60,000 nucleotides of DNA from Polytrichum commune (Eukaryota > Streptophyta > Polytrichopsida > Polytrichales > Polytrichaceae): NCBI GenBank assembly GCA_950295325.1, contig OX485808.1, positions 5,212,501 through 5,272,500 on the forward strand, read 5' to 3'. Under the pieces are notes generated by a model. The model searched no databases, was not told the origin of the DNA, and saw only the letters and a program-made list of their open reading frames with translations. How positions within the stretch are numbered: the first letter of the stretch is position 1; every line of letters starts with the position of its first letter. Positions 1-11,900 of this stretch are shown piece by piece. The position numbers were made by a program, and so were the translations under genes.

Positions 1-1600
1 CTTATGTGGTGTCACTATGACAATCTTGACGTCAGTATGAAAGTAATGTCCTCTCCAGATGTATTCTTCTCATCAGTTAATCCACCCGTATCAAGACAGG
101 GGTGCACCACGCAGAAAAAGATTATCATGAATATATTGATAAAGTTCTCGCCCTCGCATGAACTAATCAAAGATAAAATCTCGAATCGCTTGTCGATTAT
201 GGTTCGAATGAGTCACTGGAGTCGCAAGATACTACACCCTTACAACACCGCTTAGAACTGATGGTAAGGAGGAAGCACTTATTCCTCCTGAACATAGGAA
301 GTGACCCAGTCTCTATTGTAGTTAAACAGAGGAATGTTACTTAGACAACTTCTGTGGACTTACATCGAATTCACCGAGGTCTACATAGATAGGAATTACA
401 ACAGATCCTATCAAGAGACAATATGAAGAAGAGGTATCACGCTTTTAAATTATGATAAATTCTCGTTTTATGATTCGGGGCTTCACACCCAATCTCTAAA
501 ACTTATTTCTTTCCAAGGGTAAAAGTCATACATAAAAGGACTCACTCTCTTCACGAGAGTAAGGTGTGTCACAATTCTTCCTGGACTCTTTCTTGACCAA
601 GGTGTATCTATCTTTGACTTAGTTTACTCACAAAGAACACCAAAACCAAAAGTGTGATCCATGCACTTATATCATATGAAATAGCTTCACAATATTATAT
701 TATGAAAAGTTAGGTGTACATCAAAAAGGGCTTCACGCCCAAGGAATCTGACAGACTATAGTCTTACTGTTCAACAAAGGGAAGAATAGCTACCCTCTTC
801 ACGAGTGGTAGTCATAATGAATCCTCTCTCTCTCTTTGCCTATGGTCATGGCCAACTTTTCTACACACAGAAAGTAACCGTCTTCCCAACCATTGTATCT
901 GTTCATAGCCAGATTCCTAAGTTTTTCTAATCAATCCCAAGACTATAGTCCTTCCCAGCCGACTCTTCAGCTCTAGTCTATGGTCATATTAGTTGGGAAT
1001 AGTCATTTCCGCTATATCTTTACTATTTTTCCATTTTTCACTATTTTAAAGTTCTAACCTTACTTCTGACCTTAAACGACACTAAATCTCAAAAGTAAGT
1101 TTAAATTATCCAAAAAAACGTCTCACAAGTTACTTTTTGTCTTGAATTTATTGCACATCATAAGGGGCCAAACCTCCTGGAAGTGCCTTTAGATCCTATG
1201 TGTGCATCCACAAGTAAATTTTCACATCCTTCAGACATCGTGATGACCCTTTCTTGCAAAATTTTCTATATGTCATGACTGGAGCATGATCAGGTGAAAA
1301 ATGGGTTGCAAACGGACTTGCAAGCAGCGCTTAGACACAATGCTGGGAAACACTAGACACATCTCAAATCTACAAGAAGGAACCATGACATCATGAGCCC
1401 AGATATAGAATATTGTTTTGCTTGTGAGAAGACTGGCTAGAGCTACATCAGAGGTAACTTATCCCCCACAAAAAAAATGACACTTTTCGTCTCCCCATTT
1501 ATCCTCATACGGTTGTTACAGTACATTTATTTACAGATTGAAACAGCATGAGTGGTGCTAAAGTTCTGCAAATTCTTGTCGAACTTGACAAGCCTTGCCA
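1..1600. other. Gene-free stretch with short repeated motifs
   Basis: No coding exon is recognisable. Two short phrases recur. GGGCTTCACRCCCAA occurs near 478 and 729, and its core GGGCTTCACGCCC is nearly self-complementary. CTCTTCACGAG occurs near 547 and 797. The stretch reads like old repeat DNA, but I cannot assign a family. Confidence 0.4.
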
Positions 1601-1625
1601 ATTTTGAGGTCTCCGTTTGTGATAT

Positions 1626-1895
1626 TTGGGCAAGGTGAGATCACTCGAAGAGGATGCAGGTTCAACTAGCCACACCCAACAATCCAAGGCTCCTTGGCAA
1701 AAGAAGGCATTGTGGACTCGGAAACTTATAAGCAAACTCCTCCCGCAGTTGATGGTGGACGACATGATGCACATGTTCTCCAAGGATGCCATGGCTGTGT
1801 TCCGAGAGTGCAAGGGGAAGGTGAAGAAGCTCTACAGTGACTATGTCCCTAAAGAGACAACCGCCATCTCTAGCAAGGACGAGGATAGGCTCTAG
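1626..1895 (+). CDS. Possible short ORF, unknown, ends at a hairpin
   Basis: This is an ATG-to-stop reading frame of 89 residues, lysine-rich in its second half, with no family I recognise. Local base composition is more gene-like than the flanks. Its stop falls at the foot of the inverted repeat at 1897-2054, so it may be the remnant of a longer gene cut by that repeat. An antisense frame of similar length also exists. Coding status is unproven. Confidence 0.15.
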   Translation: MGKVRSLEEDAGSTSHTQQSKAPWQKKALWTRKLISKLLPQLMVDDMMHMFSKDAMAVFRECKGKVKKLYSDYVPKETTAISSKDEDRL

Positions 1896-1896
1896 A

Positions 1897-2054
1897 AGTA
1901 CATGAATGTAATTCACTTGATGGACCATCCATCACACATGAAGATTGACTTATATTGGTAAGAATTGACTTGTTATTGGATCCTTTTTCATACCAATATA
2001 AGTCAATCTTCATGTGTAATGGATGGTCCATCAAGTCATTTAGATTCATGTACT
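1897..2054. repeat. Inverted repeat, 64-nt arms, 30-nt loop
   Basis: Arm 1897-1960 and arm 1991-2054 are reverse complements with 4 mismatches in 64 positions, by direct comparison. The 30-nt loop is 1961-1990. Pairing continues weakly outward through a GGCTCTAG/GGCTAG bulge. A transcript of either strand would fold into a long stem of plant MIRNA-precursor size. It could equally be a small fold-back element. No evidence of transcription is visible. Confidence 0.85.
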
Positions 2055-3300
2055 CTAGCCAATGATGACCAAATTTTCTACACACTAAAGTCTAGTGATA
2101 CAAGCATACAAGCACAAATGTGGCATGTTTTTTTAAGGTCCTCCATACATGTACATATCTACAAGTTATAATTTGTGTAGCATATGTATACATAGTATGG
2201 CAAAGATCAAATTAATATCCTACAAGAAGTGGATGCAGCATGAAAAATGTCCATTGACGCCCCCTTACCTTATATTCCTTCCGTATCTTTGAATTGTACA
2301 AATTATGACGTACTATGCTATGAAAAGTATACCATCACTGCCTTTAAGGGTTAACTTTCATATTAGGTTTGTATTGTAACTTTGACCTTGGGTTGAAGTT
2401 TGTGGTTGATTCCATGCCAACTCATCCATCATGGATGAAGGGAGAAGTCCCCCACATGTTGAGGGTTGATTTATTCTAACTTGACCATTACGAGAATTGT
2501 GTGGTCATGTCACTACGCAATGCTACTTGAATCAACTATATGGCATATAATCACAATTAAATGGTTCTTGCTCATTAAAAAGTGGTCCATTGACACTACT
2601 TAAATATTTCTAGAGTGGTACATAACATTACCTTCAAGGAAATGAAATAATTGCACATCTCTTCACTAACTATTGGTCACATCGTCCAATAAAACTACAT
2701 AGCAAAGCACAATTTTTCTACAATTTTTGACAAGTGATATACTCACCTTGAAGGGTCCACATGCCTACTAAGGAGGTCCTCACCACCAACATCTACCTTC
2801 AAGAAACACCATTAGTTGCTTCAAATGGTGATATATTCTTCAACTTTGCTTATTTAGTGTACTTGAAGCTTATATAACTACACTAAACATGATATTTAGT
2901 GACACTTACTATCTGGAATTATGCAACTTTATAAATGTTTACTGTGCATCTCATTTTTTTACCAATAAAGGTCAAATTGGTTATTTTGAAATTATAGAAC
3001 ATTAACATCTAGGTAAAAAATCTACATTCATAGTAAAAATGTATGAGGTGAAATGCAACAAATAACTACCAGGTTCTCAAATTATGAACATACATATATA
3101 GATGATTTGTCATAGTTTTATGCAACTTGTTTCAAACTTTTGGATCAACACAAGTTTTTAAACACTCCAAGTGACACACCAAGTGAGTCATGGGGTCATC
3201 TACAATCCCATGAGCAGTTTGGGGAACTTATGTATTGTTTTTTGGAATAACTAGATATCAAAAATAATCTCATCTAAAACCCATTTATCACTTGCACATT
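2055..3300. other. Gene-free AT-rich stretch
   Basis: No exon is recognisable. It contains one copy of a palindromic ACTAAA-CATGATA-TTTAGT motif at 2880-2904, which recurs near 33.6 and 43.1-43.46 kb. Short ATAG-type repeats lie near 3322-3345. Confidence 0.4.
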
Positions 3301-3329
3301 CCTACAATCAAATCATTACATAGATATAG

Positions 3330-4440
3330 ATAGATATGTAGATAGATACTCTCAAATACATTAACCGATGTTTGAGCACTGTTGTCTCACACGACCGTAA
3401 GATATTGCAATTTGTAGGCCCAATTTATTTGAATTCTAACTTAGTAGTGTAGAGCTCCATTTCTTTAAGTCTATCTTCCTTGAATGACAGAACCTATCTT
3501 CACTCCAACTTCATGTCCGCTTTTTGTAAGCTTGGATAATATCAAAATTAAATGATTCAGGTTGGCTAGACTAGTTGGGTCTCGAATGCAAGCAGGAAAA
3601 CCAGTGTGTGTCTGTCTGTTATATGATGAATCGTTCAATCAAATCATCTTCTTGATACAACTTGACGTAAACCTCGATGTAAAGACGAGGAATTATCATA
3701 GTGGCGTCATACTTGGACGCAAATCATGGCTGCCACGGTCAAAATTATTGTATATTGCAAGAATCATTCGAGATATTTATGTGAATATTAACCGACAATA
3801 CATATAGTCTAAGGCTCCTATCCCTTAAAGATAATAGATTGAGTCTGTGACTTCTATCGGGAATGACAGACTCAATCTCACTCCAACTTCTTCTAACATC
3901 ATTTCAAATCATGCCTAGCAATCTAGGAACTCCGGATTTGGACCACGTGGAGAAACGATAACAAGTTTGTGTTGTAATGTAGCAGTGACGAAAAGCATTG
4001 GAAAACTTCACAATATAAGTTGATGAAAAACTCGATATGATATGAGCCATTCTGTAAGTGTCGTACTTACATACAATCTACTATGACTGCCTCCTTCAAA
4101 AACATTTATTGCAAGAATCACTCAAGATTTTATTCGACTTCTAACTCTATAGTGTAAAGCTCCATTTCTGTGACTCGATATCATGTGAGGCATTTCTCGT
4201 AGTATCATACTTACATACGATCTATGATTGCCCACATTGAAGAACATTCATTTGCAAGAATCACTTCACTTAGAAACTTATTCATAATCAAGTTCTAACT
4301 CGATTATGAACAGCTCCATTTCTGTAGTTCTACCACGTTGAATGGCGAAAGCAATAGACTACTCACTCCAACTTCAAATCTGTTCTCCCATCAGCCTGAA
4401 GAACATCAATGATTTAGCTTTGCCTAGTATCTAGATACTT
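3330..4440. repeat. Decayed tandem repeat array
   Basis: Several phrases recur in roughly the same order. GTAGAGCTCCATTTCT-like text is near 3450, 4155 and 4310. CACTCCAACTTC is near 3500, 3880 and 4365. ATTGCAAGAATCA is near 3755, 4107 and 4251. CATACTT(G/A)(G/C)A followed by a CTATGATTGCC-like tail is near 3708, 4065 and 4208. I read three to four diverged units of about 150-450 bp. The array lies just downstream of the dirigent gene. No coding sense was found. Confidence 0.6.
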
Positions 4441-4528
4441 AATATTAAGGTAGGTAATAACCCCTCCACCACACCCAAGAGCGGTTGTTGGCGATCGGAC
4501 CCTAAGTTAATTTTAGGCCGGTATCTCC

Positions 4529-5119
4529 CTAGGAGGTTTGGATAATATTAAGCTCTGGAATGTAAAGATGGGTCTCGAACTCGAGCAAGAACGACCACGT
4601 GTCGGTTTGCTTCACGGTCGTAATTAAACAATACCCGAACGCATTCCGAAACTCCCCGGTTCCGCCCACGACCGCGATCTCGCGCACCGGGAGCAACACT
4701 TCGTCGTCGCCTTGGTAACAGATCGTCCCATTGTACTTGTCCTTGAACACGGCCGTGAATTGTTGGTGAATGTGGAAGCTGTTGGGCTCGAGCTCGGACG
4801 AGAGGTAGACCCCCTGTGCGTTCCCGAGCTTCCGGGAGTCCGCTTCAGGCCCCTCGGTGATGAGGTCGTTGATCGCTACCAGGGCGCCCTGCTGGATAGT
4901 GCTCAGGTCACCACCTGGTGCTGCAATGACGAACGCCGAGTTGTTGGCCCTCTGCAACAAATCGTCGTGAACGTAGTACTTGATCACCTGGTAATTCACC
5001 GTTCCGGTGCTCAACAGGGTCGCGCATTCCACCATGGAGCATGCCATGAGGACCATGAAGAGAATCGTCGCCCTCGACACATTGAAAGGCACCATGACCT
5101 CTTTCTGCGACAGCGCCAT
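4529..5119 (-). CDS. Dirigent-family protein, secreted, single exon
   Basis: The gene encodes 196 residues. Dirigent proteins are apoplastic eight-stranded beta-barrels that steer the stereochemistry of phenoxy-radical coupling (lignans) or related wall chemistry. I see an N-terminal hydrophobic segment ending near VECATLLS, which is a likely signal peptide. After it come the family's YVHD-like segment (IKYYVHDDLLQ) and the conserved C-terminal GGTGEFRNAFGYCLITT, close to the family's GGTG-FR-A-GY signature. An NGT N-glycosylation sequon is present. Length fits the family. I start at the ATG at 5119; reading further upstream would need a TTG start and adds a region that does not look like a leader. 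There is no intron. The ORF is visibly GC-richer than its flanks, and both neighbours are repeats. The substrate cannot be inferred. Confidence 0.9.
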   Translation of the reverse strand: MALSQKEVMVPFNVSRATILFMVLMACSMVECATLLSTGTVNYQVIKYYVHDDLLQRANNSAFVIAAPGGDLSTIQQGALVAINDLITEGPEADSRKLGNAQGVYLSSELEPNSFHIHQQFTAVFKDKYNGTICYQGDDEVLLPVREIAVVGGTGEFRNAFGYCLITTVKQTDTWSFLLEFETHLYIPELNIIQTS

Positions 5120-7298
5120 GATGGCTAGGCTCTCAAGATTGAATAAATTTAAGTCGACGACGAGGTGGACTCCAAACACAAGCTCAATGAACAACCATAT
5201 CCATTTTATGGCTGCAGCGACGGGTTATTGTTGGTGGGAGGAGCATATGCACGAGTGTCCAATTTGTCGAATCTTTCGTGTAGAGCATTGAATTTCATCA
5301 GTAGGCAATAGACTTTTCCGTTTGTATCATTCTAAGTCTTCATTTCCTTACACATAGAAACATCTTGTCCTTTGATTTGACTGAATGTGCCAACTTTACA
5401 TGACTCAGGGTGGTTTACGTTTCCAATGGACGCATGTGCGCCCATGGCACATGCTTTTGTGATTCTCTGCTGTGATGATTGAGTCTACACAGACACAATA
5501 TCTCATCATAGTACATTGCATTACACAGGGATGATGACCTTCTTACGTTCTCGTTTTCCATTGTACATTTTTGAAGATTAATTTGGGTTCATGTGATATG
5601 CTACACATATTCCAAGATGACATTCAGGTTTGACATATGCAAGTGAACTGTGGACAAAGTATAGCATATTTTGAAATGTGACCCTCAAACTTGAGCTCAC
5701 AGGCGGTTTTTAAAAGGTGACATGGAGGTGACGTGGTTGAACTGTCTTGTAATGAATTTTGGTTTTAACTCTTAAAGGTCTAATGGACTCGATGGAGCAC
5801 CTATATTATACCCAATTTCTACAAGTCTTGGGCAAGTCCTGGGCAAGTCCTCACTAAGTCTTTAATTTTTATTTGTGTTTTTTATTTATGGGTTTTGAAG
5901 TTCTTTTAGCATTATCTTTTATCAAGAGATAATTAAAAATGTAGTCATAATAGAATTCGATGATTGATATTATAAGTATGTATTTGCATCCAAGGACACC
6001 TAGATCTAGCTCGGTCTTTGAAACTTCAACAAAAGAAATTTTCAAAAAAGTGCACTTGATAAACACGTTGATTGGAATGGGGTCATTTTGATACACTCAA
6101 TTTAGTATAGAATTCTTTGTAACTCAAATATATGTTTTTGTGCATGTTGAGGTCCTAAAATAGGACTTCTCAAACATTTAAGGGTAGAATCATGTCCAGG
6201 AGGTCATTGTTTGCACAAATTCAAATGACATTTGGCACAATGATGGATAATAAATCAATTAAACCCCCCATCTCTATGTCAATAGGGAATTACATTTTTC
6301 TACTTTTAATTTTTGCCACATGTCATTTATACATTGGTTGAGACCCACTCGATCCCACATTCCGGCACTTAGTGAAGGAGAAATAAAGTGCCCTCTACAG
6401 GTCCTACCTTGGACTGTGTAGAAAAGGTCCCTTAAGTCGCTCCAAAAAGTACCTACGGCCACTGCATAGGCAGCCATGAGTGTGAGACTTTCAATGGCAT
6501 GAAAACGCAGACACTTCAGTCTCATGCAGTATGAGATTGAGAAATTTCGTGAGTTAGGTTTGTGCATATTTGTTAGTCTCAGGGTACGAAAAGGTTAAAG
6601 TCTAGGTACTCAAGTCCCACCAAGACCACCTGACATAGTGAAAGTTCCTTGTAAAGCTCTTGAGAAAAATGTTTCTGGGTACAACACCTAAACTGGTGAA
6701 ACAACCAAAGCAGTCAAATATCAGGTGAAGCTTAACATTGAATGTTGTTGAAAGTGAGTTGGAAATTTACATTATTGTAATCCTTTTCACTGTTGCTACT
6801 GCAGTACTTTCTGTTGTACATAGTGGTGTATAATAATAGAGCTTGCACTTTTTCAAGTAGGGATGCCACGAGCTATGTATTCTTCTCGAGCTGCAAGACC
6901 ATTAGAACCATCCTTGAACGCCCAATAAAGGTTCAGTATAATTGGTGGCAATTTCCCATCCCAATTTCTGGCACTTTTGGCCTATCCCACTAGAAAGTCC
7001 GATAGTGGCAAGTGCAGTCAATCACTCAAATTGGAGGTGACAGGCACCAAATTTTGATGGACTTACTGGTTTTTTCAACATTCAATTTTGTTGGGTTTTC
7101 CTAAATATCTTCATTTGTTCAACGGCATATGGTAGTAGGTTCGAAATCTATGTAGAAACCGTATTCAAATTGATTAGAAAATTCAAGGTTCTTTCATTCC
7201 TCCAATGACAGTGCCATGAAGTATGTAGCATCTGATGCCTTGTGTCTGAGGAATGGGTGTAAAATTCAAGGAGCAGCTTGAAATGGCTTACAGATAAG
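5120..7298. other. Intergenic, upstream of the dirigent gene
   Basis: No exon is recognisable. The first 200 bp upstream of the dirigent start would hold its promoter, but I could not place a convincing TATA box. The rest is AT-rich with only short spurious frames. Confidence 0.4.
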
Positions 7299-7636
7299 AG
7301 AGTTATCCTTTAACTCAACCGGAGTTTTAGTAGGGAGTTGGTTGTTTCGCATGCATAACTTTCCATGTTCGGTAAGTTGTGGGTGCATGCTTGGAGTCAA
7401 TGTGGAGGTTTGAACAAAGAACCTTCCATATTAGTTCATTGGGTATCAAACTCATTTTGGTGTCTCTTGGCATGCCAAAATTAGTTTGGTACCCAATGAA
7501 CTAATATGGAAGGTTCTTCCTTCAAACCTCCACATTGACTCCAAGCATGCACCCACAACTTACTGAACATGGAAAATTATGCATGCGAAACAATCAACTC
7601 CCTACTAAAACTCCGGTTGAGTTAAAGGATAACTCT
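7299..7636. repeat. Long hairpin: 162-nt arms, 14-nt loop
   Basis: Arm 7299-7460 and arm 7475-7636 are reverse complements with about 7 mismatches over 162 nt, counted by eye. The loop is 7461-7474. The mismatches are scattered substitutions with no indels. Either strand would give a near-perfect double-stranded RNA of about 160 bp. I saw no clear target-site duplication and no coding sense in the arms. It may be a young fold-back element or a hairpin small-RNA locus. Confidence 0.95.
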
Positions 7637-8134
7637 AAGGTAGACAACTCTAATTTGGTTACTTTTCTTATTAAAACACAGATATTTGAGTAAGTATGGG
7701 GTTAAGAAAAGACATTGAATTGCAGGCTCCAAGATCTTTTTGGTATCCGTTCGTGGTAGCCATGTGATTGAAAGACATTGAGTTGCAGGCTCAAAATATG
7801 ATAACCTTTCTAGGGTGAACATAATTGGGGAGACCTAAATGACCATGTAATGAGCACGAGAAATCTTCACTTTGACAATGAATAAGATATTCATATGAGC
7901 TCCGGAAGTTATGAGGAAAGTGGCTATGGCCTCAATTTGGATTGCTAACCATCTCGTGCTAATTGCGTGTCTCATATCCTAGGAGAAGTGGGCTAGTCAG
8001 AAAATGTAACCATTAAAGACCCATTTACCTGGAGCATTCGGTTCAAATCTCTTTGAGCATGTTGGAAAAAGGGCAGTTCCTCAGAAGCCCTTGGAAGACA
8101 ATGAGGGTTTAGCTGAGTTCTTACACATAAGACA
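7637..8134. other. Intergenic with dispersed repeat pieces
   Basis: AGACATTGARTTGCAGGCTC occurs twice, near 7709 and 7773. The phrase CTTTTTGGTATCCGTTC near 7735 resembles text near 49456, which suggests a dispersed repeat. No exon is recognisable. Confidence 0.4.
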
Positions 8135-8954
8135 AGCTAAGGAAAGTTGAAACTTGACCTGTCATGGCATAACTCTTGATATCACACCTATGTCAAGAAT
8201 GCAGTACATATTGAAAGCAATCGGTTGGAGGATCTAGACTCTCCCAAGACCCCCATACTCTGACGCAAGGAAAAACAATTCATTTAAGTCATGAAAAGTC
8301 AATGCAATTGGTTGATTATGGGATGCAAAGAAGCCTGCAATGCAATATCATGAAAGAGCTGATTGGAAAGACATACTTACCTTAACCAGTTACAAGGTAG
8401 CTCGAAAGTAGTAGCTACAATGAATCTGGTTGGGATCCAATTTGAATACCATGTCAACTGATGAACCTGCTTCATGAGTTGATATGAGTAATTAAAGGGA
8501 ATACAAGTTAAGGAAAGTTGAACCTTTTACGAGATAACTCTTCAATTCTATGCACATATCAAGAATGCACACATAATGATACCAAGGTGTTAAAGCATCT
8601 AGACTTGCACAAGACCAAGCCACAATTTGATGCAAGGGCTATCCTACTTAGTCATAGATTGATCAAAGTCCTCAATGCAATTGGTTCATTATGGGTTGCC
8701 AGACTTCATTTAAAGAAGCCTGCAGGGCAACATCATGAAATAGTTAATACAATGCAGGGGTTATGCTACAATGGAGACAAATCGCGCATAGTCATGGATT
8801 ATTTGATCTCCTCGATGCAATTGGTTCATTTGGGTTGCCAAACTGCATGCAAGGAGGCCTGCAGGGCAACACCATGAAAGAGCTGATGGAACTTGGAAGA
8901 CTTACCTTAACCAGGACCAATACGGTAGCTGGAAAGTAAATAGCTACAATGCGT
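8135..8954. repeat. Decayed tandem copies of the next gene's 3' end
   Basis: Three diverged copies can be lined up by eye: about 8135-8500, 8507-8755 and 8795-9010. The third includes the last codons of the CEP295-like gene. Shared landmarks are CCTGCAGGGCAACAYCATGAAA (near 8330, 8718 and 8860), TTGGGATCCRATTYGAATACC (near 8431 and 8958) and GAATACCATGTCAACTGATGAACC (near 8445 and 8972). The two outer copies have lost the reading frame. This is local duplication of a gene terminus, not a separate gene. Confidence 0.75.
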
Positions 8955-11900
8955 CTAGTTGGGATCCGATTCGAATACCATGTCAACTGATGAACCGGCT
9001 TCCTCATTGTCCCTATCAAATGGCCTGACCATCAATTTCGTTTCATGAGTTGGCAGATGAGTTTCTTCACCGGATGACGTCACCATAGAATCTACAAGTA
9101 CCTGAGTCTGTATCGTCTCTCCCCAAGCTGGCCTCCTGAATTTTTTTGGCATTGACAACTTTGTACTTGCATCTTGTGTTCTCCAATCTTCATACCTACA
9201 AGCAGTCGCAGGTGTACGTTGCAAACTCAGATCACGTCCTTGCAAAGAGAGTTGGTTTCGTAATTTCATTGGACTGGATGGCAGGCTTAAGGAAGGCCTT
9301 GTAGTCAAGTAACAGGAGAGAGTGACTTGTGTGTGGGTGGAGTTAGAACATTTCCTCAGCGAGTTGAATTTGAATTTCTTCTCTTGGCTATGTTTGAGTC
9401 TAGATTTGTCTCCAGGCAAAGGGGACTTTAAGCCAGGCTTCTGCAGGCGGATATTCGGTTGCTGAATTCCCAAGACACCAGTATATTCCCTGCAAGCCAG
9501 ATATATTATGCTTCAATAGAATATGCAAGGGCTATATATTGAAACATCACACACAGTTATGCTGCGAAGCTTCAACAAAACCATGTATGATGCTTTGACA
9601 TGGTTCATAGAATGTGCTAGAGGTACAATTCCAAAAGCCAGGTTGGTCTGAAGAAATCTTGCTTCTATTTTAAGAAGTCCCTTGAATATTCTCATTGAAG
9701 TTGTGAGTTGGTCACTCCCCAAAAAGATGGCACAAGCAACATCATAATGACAAAATTCTTTCAATATGGCCTATGAAGACTCATGATTTCACATCAGAAT
9801 GATATGGGATAGGTCAGATTGAAATTACTGAATTGAGTAAGATATTAATGTATTGCGTTTGTAGCAATATTATCTACCTGGAGATGCAACCATGAGTTGG
9901 GCGACCCACTCCCTGCTCATTGGGAAGCAAGCTGACTGATGCGTGTTCAGTAGTTGGGGAAGCACATAATGACTTCTGCTCCACCATACTCCTGTACACA
10001 GTGCCTGTGTCCCAGGGAGAGACATGCAGAGAGTTGTTTGGTACTATCTCTCCATCCGGTTCGTCACTTGCCCCACTTTGGCTCCATCCAGAAGAAGAGA
10101 GTGGTGACTGCCTATGGGTTGCAGAGAACCTCCTTTGCACAGCCTTGTCATCTGCATGTACAGCTTAATGAAGGGAAAACAATGATCCAAATCATAAATG
10201 TCATTTGTAATTGAACACTTTACAAAGTATTTGGAGTTTAAAGTGGCCTTCGCATTCAAATCACCAGATTCAATTATCACAAATCAGAAATTTAGAGTTG
10301 TGCTCGCAATCGAGATTAGCTGCTCTTAAAAGCCTTGTCCTTGATCAAACACGAAGGGAATCAGAAACCTCACCTTCTTTCCTTATCCTGAAGTTAACAG
10401 ATAGTCCAGTGTAGTGGCTACTGGATGTCTCTCCAGAAAGACTTGCATCATCTTGGTTCATTCCAGAATCAATGTCATCATCAGAGCTTATTGAAGGTGT
10501 AACAGCTGAATGTGCAGTAGCCATTTGCCTGGGAGTCTCCGACCTTCCAAAGGAAGTATCTTCCAGGACATCTGCCATAATGCAAGTTGGTTCACAGGCT
10601 ACCTCCAGAGAAGGATCAACAGAAAGTGAATGGCTTTGCACAGAACCCTGCACGCCATGAAACATAACCTAATAAGAATCTCATCATCAGTTGAAAGTAG
10701 ACTGTTCACAATCACAACTTAGTTCTCTCGAATTGAACTAAGGAACCAGACCTTCAGCTTACATAAAACAAATAACAAGATGTGCAACATTCACCTGTAG
10801 GCGCGTGACTCTATTATGTGCAACATCCACCTATAGGCTTCAATAGCATCACTAATGACGGACTTTGAGTAAATATGCTAAATATTTTAAACCGCTCTTT
10901 TCATGACATCATCTCTCATTGCGAGCTTCAAGAACCCTCTAATCATATCAACTCAGGTCAGAGGAATTGATCTTTGTCCTTCCAATGCCCTTCACAACAG
11001 TTTAAAGTATTATCACTGAGAGATACAGTGGCAGATGGAGGAGCGTGTCAAGGTATTTCCACCCCCAACTAACAACTATCCATTATGTCCAACATCCATC
11101 TGTAGGCTTGAAAATCATCACTAACAACTAAATTTGAGAAAACATGAAAGCACTCTTTTCATAACATCTCTCATTACCAGCTTCAAGAACACTGTAATGA
11201 TATCAACTCAAGGTCAGAGGAATAGGAGTTCATTCCTCTAATACTCTTGAAAACAGTTGTAAGAAATATATATTATCACTAAGAAATCCAGTGACAATCT
11301 CAAAAAACACATAGGAGTGTATCAAGGTATGCCCCACCCAGCATTGGTGTCATTATATACCAACCTGGCATGATATAGGGGGTCCTTCACCAATCGTTTT
11401 TCTTTTCCAAGAAGGCACTATTCCACTTTTATGAAGTACTCGACACACTGAATGGCATCGATCATCACTAATTTTCATCCCGTTATGCCAACGATGAGAA
11501 ACTCTGAGAGAGTCCGAAGTCTGATCTACCAGAGTGGCTTGACGCAATGCTTCATCAGGAGGCGTTCCTATGCTGGAGGCATCTGCTTGAGACAACCATG
11601 GCCTCAGATACGGCCGACCAGGATACTCAGCTTGATTCTCTCCAGATGGGTTGCATTCACCTGTAGCAAAATTTTAAGAGCATCGGCAACGAAGTTAGGT
11701 CAGTCAATGAGGGGAGTATAGTGCAAATTGGAATCTGGTGGCAAGGGGTCAAGCCATCCTGTATTTCATACCTGTAATCCTAGTTGCTTTTTTCATAGCC
11801 TTGTAGAATTCACTGTTATATCTTCCCGTCACCCATGCATTGATGAGTTTATCAGCAACATCCCGAGCAGTTAATTGTCCTACATCTTGCAGAGTTTTAG

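Noticed and set aside
3330-4440. CRISPR-like array
   Set aside because: The units are long, diverged and unevenly spaced in a plant genome with no cas genes; it is a decayed tandem repeat.
4712-5128. 138-residue plus-strand frame over the dirigent gene
   Set aside because: It is the antisense shadow of the GC-rich dirigent ORF, which has clear family motifs on the minus strand.
5120-5194. 25-residue N-terminal extension of the dirigent ORF
   Set aside because: It needs a TTG start and puts extra sequence before a normal signal peptide. The ATG at 5119 fits better.
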